Made by a program: the position numbers and the translations under genes
The notes under the pieces: generated by a model
Seen by the model: the letters and a program-made list of their open reading frames with translations, nothing else
Told to the model about the DNA's origin: nothing
Database searches by the model: none
Part shown: positions 58,981 to 64,000 of the stretch, piece after piece
Numbering within the stretch: the stretch's first letter is position 1
How the letters are laid out: every line of letters starts with the position of its first letter
Assembly: GCA_960531495.1 (NCBI GenBank)
Contig: OY482853.1
Location: 25,250,232 to 25,314,231, forward strand
DNA from: Zeus faber
Taxonomy: Eukaryota; Chordata; Actinopteri; Zeiformes; Zeidae
DNA length: 64,000 nt
Direction: 5' to 3'

Positions 58981-61900
58981 TCTCTCTCAACCGGTGGCGT
59001 AACCTTGTGTGTTCGATGTTTCAATGTGATCCCTGACTTTATTTTGAAGGCGTGTGTTCTGTAATAATGACTGTCACAGTTCATTTGCCTCAGGAATAGA
59101 GATTGCCACCTGACACACCACCAGGGACTATCCTTGTGGTGTGTGTGTTTCTGAGAGATATCAGGACATTCAGTGCTTTTCAACAGAACATTTTTTTATT
59201 TTTTTCAAATGATGTCAAATCTCTGTCAGTGTTGTTAAATCGATCCTCCTTTATAGCGGATCCTGTTTCATTCAGTCTGGCTTGAATACTTGTTGTTTCT
59301 TCATCTCCTCAGCCGGCTCATTCAACTATCATCTTCTTGCATTATCAAGTAACAGTATATTCGCGAGAACACTATATCACTATATCACTATATCGGTACA
59401 TCACTATATCAATATTTGTGTTTATGTGGTCCTTTGAGTAGATTGGAACTACTTTATGCTCTCTATAGTCTTATTGTAGTCTAAAGTCTCATATCCAACC
59501 TTTGTAATCCTACTTACCAGTATCATGTCTATAGTCTTAATTTTGTTCGCAAGAAAATCTTTGGCTGTTTCCCAGACCCTCCCACCCCCCCTTCCACAAC
59601 TAAGCCAAGGCTTCTTCTCTCCCTGTGTGGATGGTGCAAGAGTGTTTGAGCTGCCTGCAAGCGAAAAGAAGGAACTTTTCTTTGAATTAACTATTCAGGC
59701 CCCGTTCTCCCTTTTGCATTGGGAGATATAGAGCTGCAGCCTTGTTCTCCCCAAATTAAAACCTACCCATTTGCTGTGCAAATAAACCTCGGGCAGGGTC
59801 TAAGACAGAGAACTTATGCCAAGACTCAACCACCACCAACATTTTGACAACTTGGCTTCAACTGCAGTCACTCCTCCCCTGCGGTTCCTACTTTCTGCCT
59901 GCTGAGACCAATGGAAAACCCCCAACGTTTGAATCCCCCCAAGTTCCCACTGCGGCCCACCTGGGAGTTTAGGCCTTTCTTGCTGAACCCACCCACTGAG
60001 GAGAACTTCACGCTTCTCCAGTTTACTTCATATGATGAGGACTTCCTAAAATTACCCTGCCTTGTTAAATCAGGATAAATCGTATGTTTAACTGAGTCTT
60101 AATCAATTCATTTTTGTCATCTGTATAAGCTGAAAAGTAAAGTGAGTGTCCCCAACCTCCCATGTCCCCTACACTGCAACATTTCCTCAATAATTAGAGT
60201 GGTCTCACTATTATGTTTAACTGACCAGACACTGGACCACCTTGCCTTACCCCTCCACTCAATGGGACTGGCTGACTGAAGTGTCATGTTCAGCAACAAT
60301 GTCTTGAAGATCAACGTTTTACCTATGAAATAAAACTCTTTACAATCTAAAGGGCTCTCTAGAACTAAAAAGATGTTTAACACATGAAATAAAATGAACA
60401 GCCAACAGACCCATTTTTGCCCTCTCTGCCCATCACTGACCAATAATGTTTAAAAAATACAAGATAAGAGTCGATGACATTTTATAAATCCCCAGGGGAA
60501 AATTGAGCAGTGTGGCGGGGCCTAGAATGGATTCCCTTGATATACCATAGGATTGATCTTCATTTAGAATACTAGCTCAGTAGTTTTGCTTTGGCGCATA
60601 TGCATCACATTTTGCAGATCTTATATCCCAGACTCAGTAATGCCACTCGTCCCACGTTTTTCGGGGAGAAGTTAATCCAATTTTCATTGGACCCAGTGAC
60701 AGCACAACTGCATGACAGTACTGCTTCACGGAAGACCTCCTGAAAGACTTTTCCTAATACACCTCAAAATTTACTATAAAACTCTGACCCCATGATTCTC
60801 TGCCAGAAAAGGCAATGTTACAGTGTACAGTACAACATTCTATTCCCTCAGCAGCTTTACTGCAGCAAAACAGGCTGATGTGATGCTGTGTCGCCCAGTG
60901 GGGAGAGAGGAAATGAAGGGATTAGGGAATCTCTGTGTCTGTGTTTCTGTCAGGAGGGCTCTTCGGTGAAGTTCAACTCCCCACATTATGCATTAGTAAA
61001 GTCTTAACAGAAACCAATGTAATCTAATAGAAGGGGTGACGTATGGATGAGGACAAACTCACAGGTGGAGAGATAGAGCACGGTAGATGCCAGCAAATAG
61101 TCAGAAGTTAGTGTGTGTGCCTGTTGAAAATGTAAATGTATAAATGGAAGAGTTGTGAGCTCCTCTAATCTGCCAACCCCCCAGAAAGCAGCAGATTGAA
61201 ATACAGCAGTGGAGCTTGGAGACATGAACAAGACTATGTAGGCCACACTGCCTCGGGGTGGATTTGCCTGCCAACCACAGAATCCATGTTACTCTCTCCT
61301 TCATACACCTACACTGGCTTTTAGGAAGATCATCTAAAACAGGGTTTTCCAACCTTTTTATTATATTACAGACCACCACACACGGCAGGGTAAGAGAGTG
61401 ACTGAGAAAGTCTCCCAGTTATGCTGGGGCTCTTTTCATTTAATTCAATTAATAAATTGAGTAAATTAAATAGATCTACAATAAAAAACACTGTTTTTAT
61501 TTGCTTTGTTTGGAGAAATAAATGATCCAATCGTGGAGCCGAGGTTGCTCTGATATAAAATACTGAAGTTTTGCTAATGAAGTTATTCAACAAAAAGTTT
61601 AACTATAGCCACTTTAATTAAACCATCCACAAATTTCCTTTAGGACATAAGCAGATTAGGCACTCCACCACAGGCTTAAGATATCCACAGTTATTCAAAT
61701 CTTACATTTAAATTAAAAACAGTTATCACGAGCAGAAAAACAGTCCCCTGAGAATACACCCCTACATTTATTTAAAGTTAACATCTAATTATTTTAAGTG
61801 AAATTGTTGGCTGCGGTCCATTCTCTGTGCTGCATTGTTCCATCTGTTCCAGGTTTCACACAGTGTTTACTGGTTGCTCTCTCCTTAGTGTCCAGACAGT

Positions 61901-62080
61901 CAGGATGATTTATTATGGAGGCTTTAGCTCTCTGCCCATGCGTCTCCGTCTCGCATCGAACAAACATCGAGAATCTCACCTTCAACACATGTTGAGACGT
62001 GATGTATAAACGTGGAAAATACTCTCCATTATACCGTTTACTGCTCGGATGGAAGGGAGATCCTCTCTCTCCTCTCTCCT
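58981..62080. other. No gene recognised
   Basis: About 3.1 kb of unassigned sequence. It holds a short (ACTATATC)n array at 59370-59412. The 108-codon minus frame at 60117-60443 has no domain. CAGGGTTTTCCAACCTTTTT at about 61340 resembles the edge of a dispersed repeat. Confidence 0.35.
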
Positions 62081-62111
62081 TTCTCTATGTGGGTCCACAC
62101 CACATAGAGAA
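62081..62111. repeat. Perfect inverted repeat, 12-bp arms, 7-nt loop
   Basis: TTCTCTATGTGG (62081-62092) and CCACATAGAGAA (62100-62111) are exact reverse complements. Confidence 0.9.
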
Positions 62112-62162
62112 ACTATGAATTCTATGAACGCAAAGAGACGTGTGGCAAGATGCAGATCCATG

Positions 62163-63070
<908 letters not shown>

Positions 63071-63072
<2 letters not shown>

Positions 63073-63437
63073 CAAAGTACTCCTCACTTAACGGCCTCCC
63101 TGTTTAACCACTGTTCTCACTTAGGACCAGCTCTCTGACCAGATACCACGGCGTCTCAGCGTTAAGCATCTCATTGCGCTTCACCCTTTATATACTATAT
63201 ACACTATGTACACTATATATACTATACACACTATATACACTATATATACTCTATACATCTCATCTCATCACCGTTCTCAGTCTCAGTCTCGTTCTGTCAG
63301 TATTCATTCACTACACTAGCGTTCACAATCTCCAAGACTGAAATCATGTTAAGGGGCGGTTCTTTGCTTATCGACCAATTTGTTTAACGACCTGGTCGTA
63401 GGAACGGAGGTCGGTCGTTAAGTGAGGAGGACCTGTA
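63071..63437. mobile_element. Small MITE with TA duplication (Tc1/mariner-like)
   Basis: The left end CAAAGTACTCCTCACTTAACGG (from 63073) and the right end (reverse complement CAGGTCCTCCTCACTTAACG, ending 63435) share CTCCTCACTTAACG exactly. Both are flanked by TA (63071-63072, 63436-63437). The interior (363-bp unit) encodes nothing and contains an expanded TATACACTA-type tandem (63190-63260). TA flanks suggest Tc1/mariner-type mobilisation. Confidence 0.7.
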
Positions 63438-64000
63438 GTTTTCAGTGTGACAAAGCATTTGGTGAGTTCTTCTGTAGCTTTTTGTTGATGCCACAGATGT
63501 TGATTGCATTTCTCTATCTATTATTTAATTTCAGTTGAGGTCCTGGTGCATTCTGAAGATTTGTGATGATTACCAGGGTATCGACAGCACACATCTATTT
63601 GGCATTTTCCATCCAAATGTCAGTGAATATTTAGTAAGTCCTGATGTCTCGTTCAGAAGCCGCAAAAAAGAAAAGTGATATGTTCTCTTCCGAGGTTGCA
63701 AAGTTGTTTTCATATTTTCAAAGTTTATATTTATTGCATTCAATTATTTATGAAGGAAAATTATATCGGAAACACTTGAATACTGTAGGTTATGTTTGAC
63801 TGGCTATGTTAGGTTGCAATGCTGAGGCAAATGTTCTTTCAGGGAAAGCACTTTGGACATCCATTAACTGGACAAACCCAAATTGATTTCTCCTCTTAAT
63901 TGCCTATGGACCAGGCATCCCATAATAGCCCAAAGCTGTACAGCTGTCTGGCATTCTGCCTGTGTTCCAATTCTTGCTGTCTCCATATACAGTATATGTA
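63438..64000. other. No gene recognised
   Basis: Right edge of the window; unassigned AT-rich sequence. Confidence 0.4.

Noticed and set aside
58740-59183. 147-codon minus-strand frame
   Set aside because: It runs through the compound CA microsatellite; no domain outside it.

Overview
The window looks like a gene-poor, intergenic or intronic stretch of a vertebrate nuclear genome, most likely a ray-finned (teleost) fish. The pointers are very long CA/TG, CT/GA and TA microsatellites, ZBED-type hAT transposons, a DIRS-like tyrosine-recombinase retrotransposon, chromodomain Ty3/gypsy, several LINE 3' tails of the style common in fish, and many small terminal-inverted-repeat elements. I find no rRNA or tRNA gene, no CRISPR array, no operon and no complete host protein-coding gene. 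Most long open frames are microsatellite translations or chance frames.

Layout. 0-8 kb: mostly unassigned sequence with two TG microsatellites, two hairpins, a solo LTR (5607-5909) with a perfect 5-bp target duplication, and a LINE tail. 8.5-9.74 kb: a 1.24-kb DNA transposon with 14-bp inverted ends that keeps the start of an unrecognised acidic protein; a second partial copy lies at 28956. 12.8-16 kb: microsatellites and a decayed BED-finger hAT fragment. 17.7-19.0 kb: a deleted DIRS-like element with inverted repeats at both edges. 20.85-21.13 kb: the best host promoter/first-exon candidate (CRE-like site, TATA box, exon, splice donor). 22.26-23.32 kb: a GC-rich retroposon bounded by an identical 18-bp duplication, with an A-rich tail and a predicted 3' pseudoknot. 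23.85-24.22 and 26.17-26.45 kb: two more solo LTRs. 27.2-28.1 kb: a hAT MITE. 28.7-31.7 kb: a 3-kb ZBED-type hAT with recognisable ends that has itself collected insertions. 32.55-33.58 kb: another inverted-repeat element. 36.4 kb: a hAT coding fragment. 37.5-39.9 kb: LINE tails. 40.19-42.41 kb: a 5'-truncated Ty3/gypsy element on the minus strand, whose solo LTR relative is at 56056-56581. 43.0-43.3 kb: a coding-looking minus-strand frame of unknown identity. 58.0-58.7 kb: solo LTRs of two different families side by side. 63.07-63.44 kb: a MITE flanked by TA.

The recognisable coding sequences are dead transposon genes, so there is no pathway to reconstruct. The window's main value is as a record of insertion, LTR-LTR recombination and decay. 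Target-site duplications were found by eye and give the element boundaries. Family assignments rest on remembered protein motifs and were not searched.
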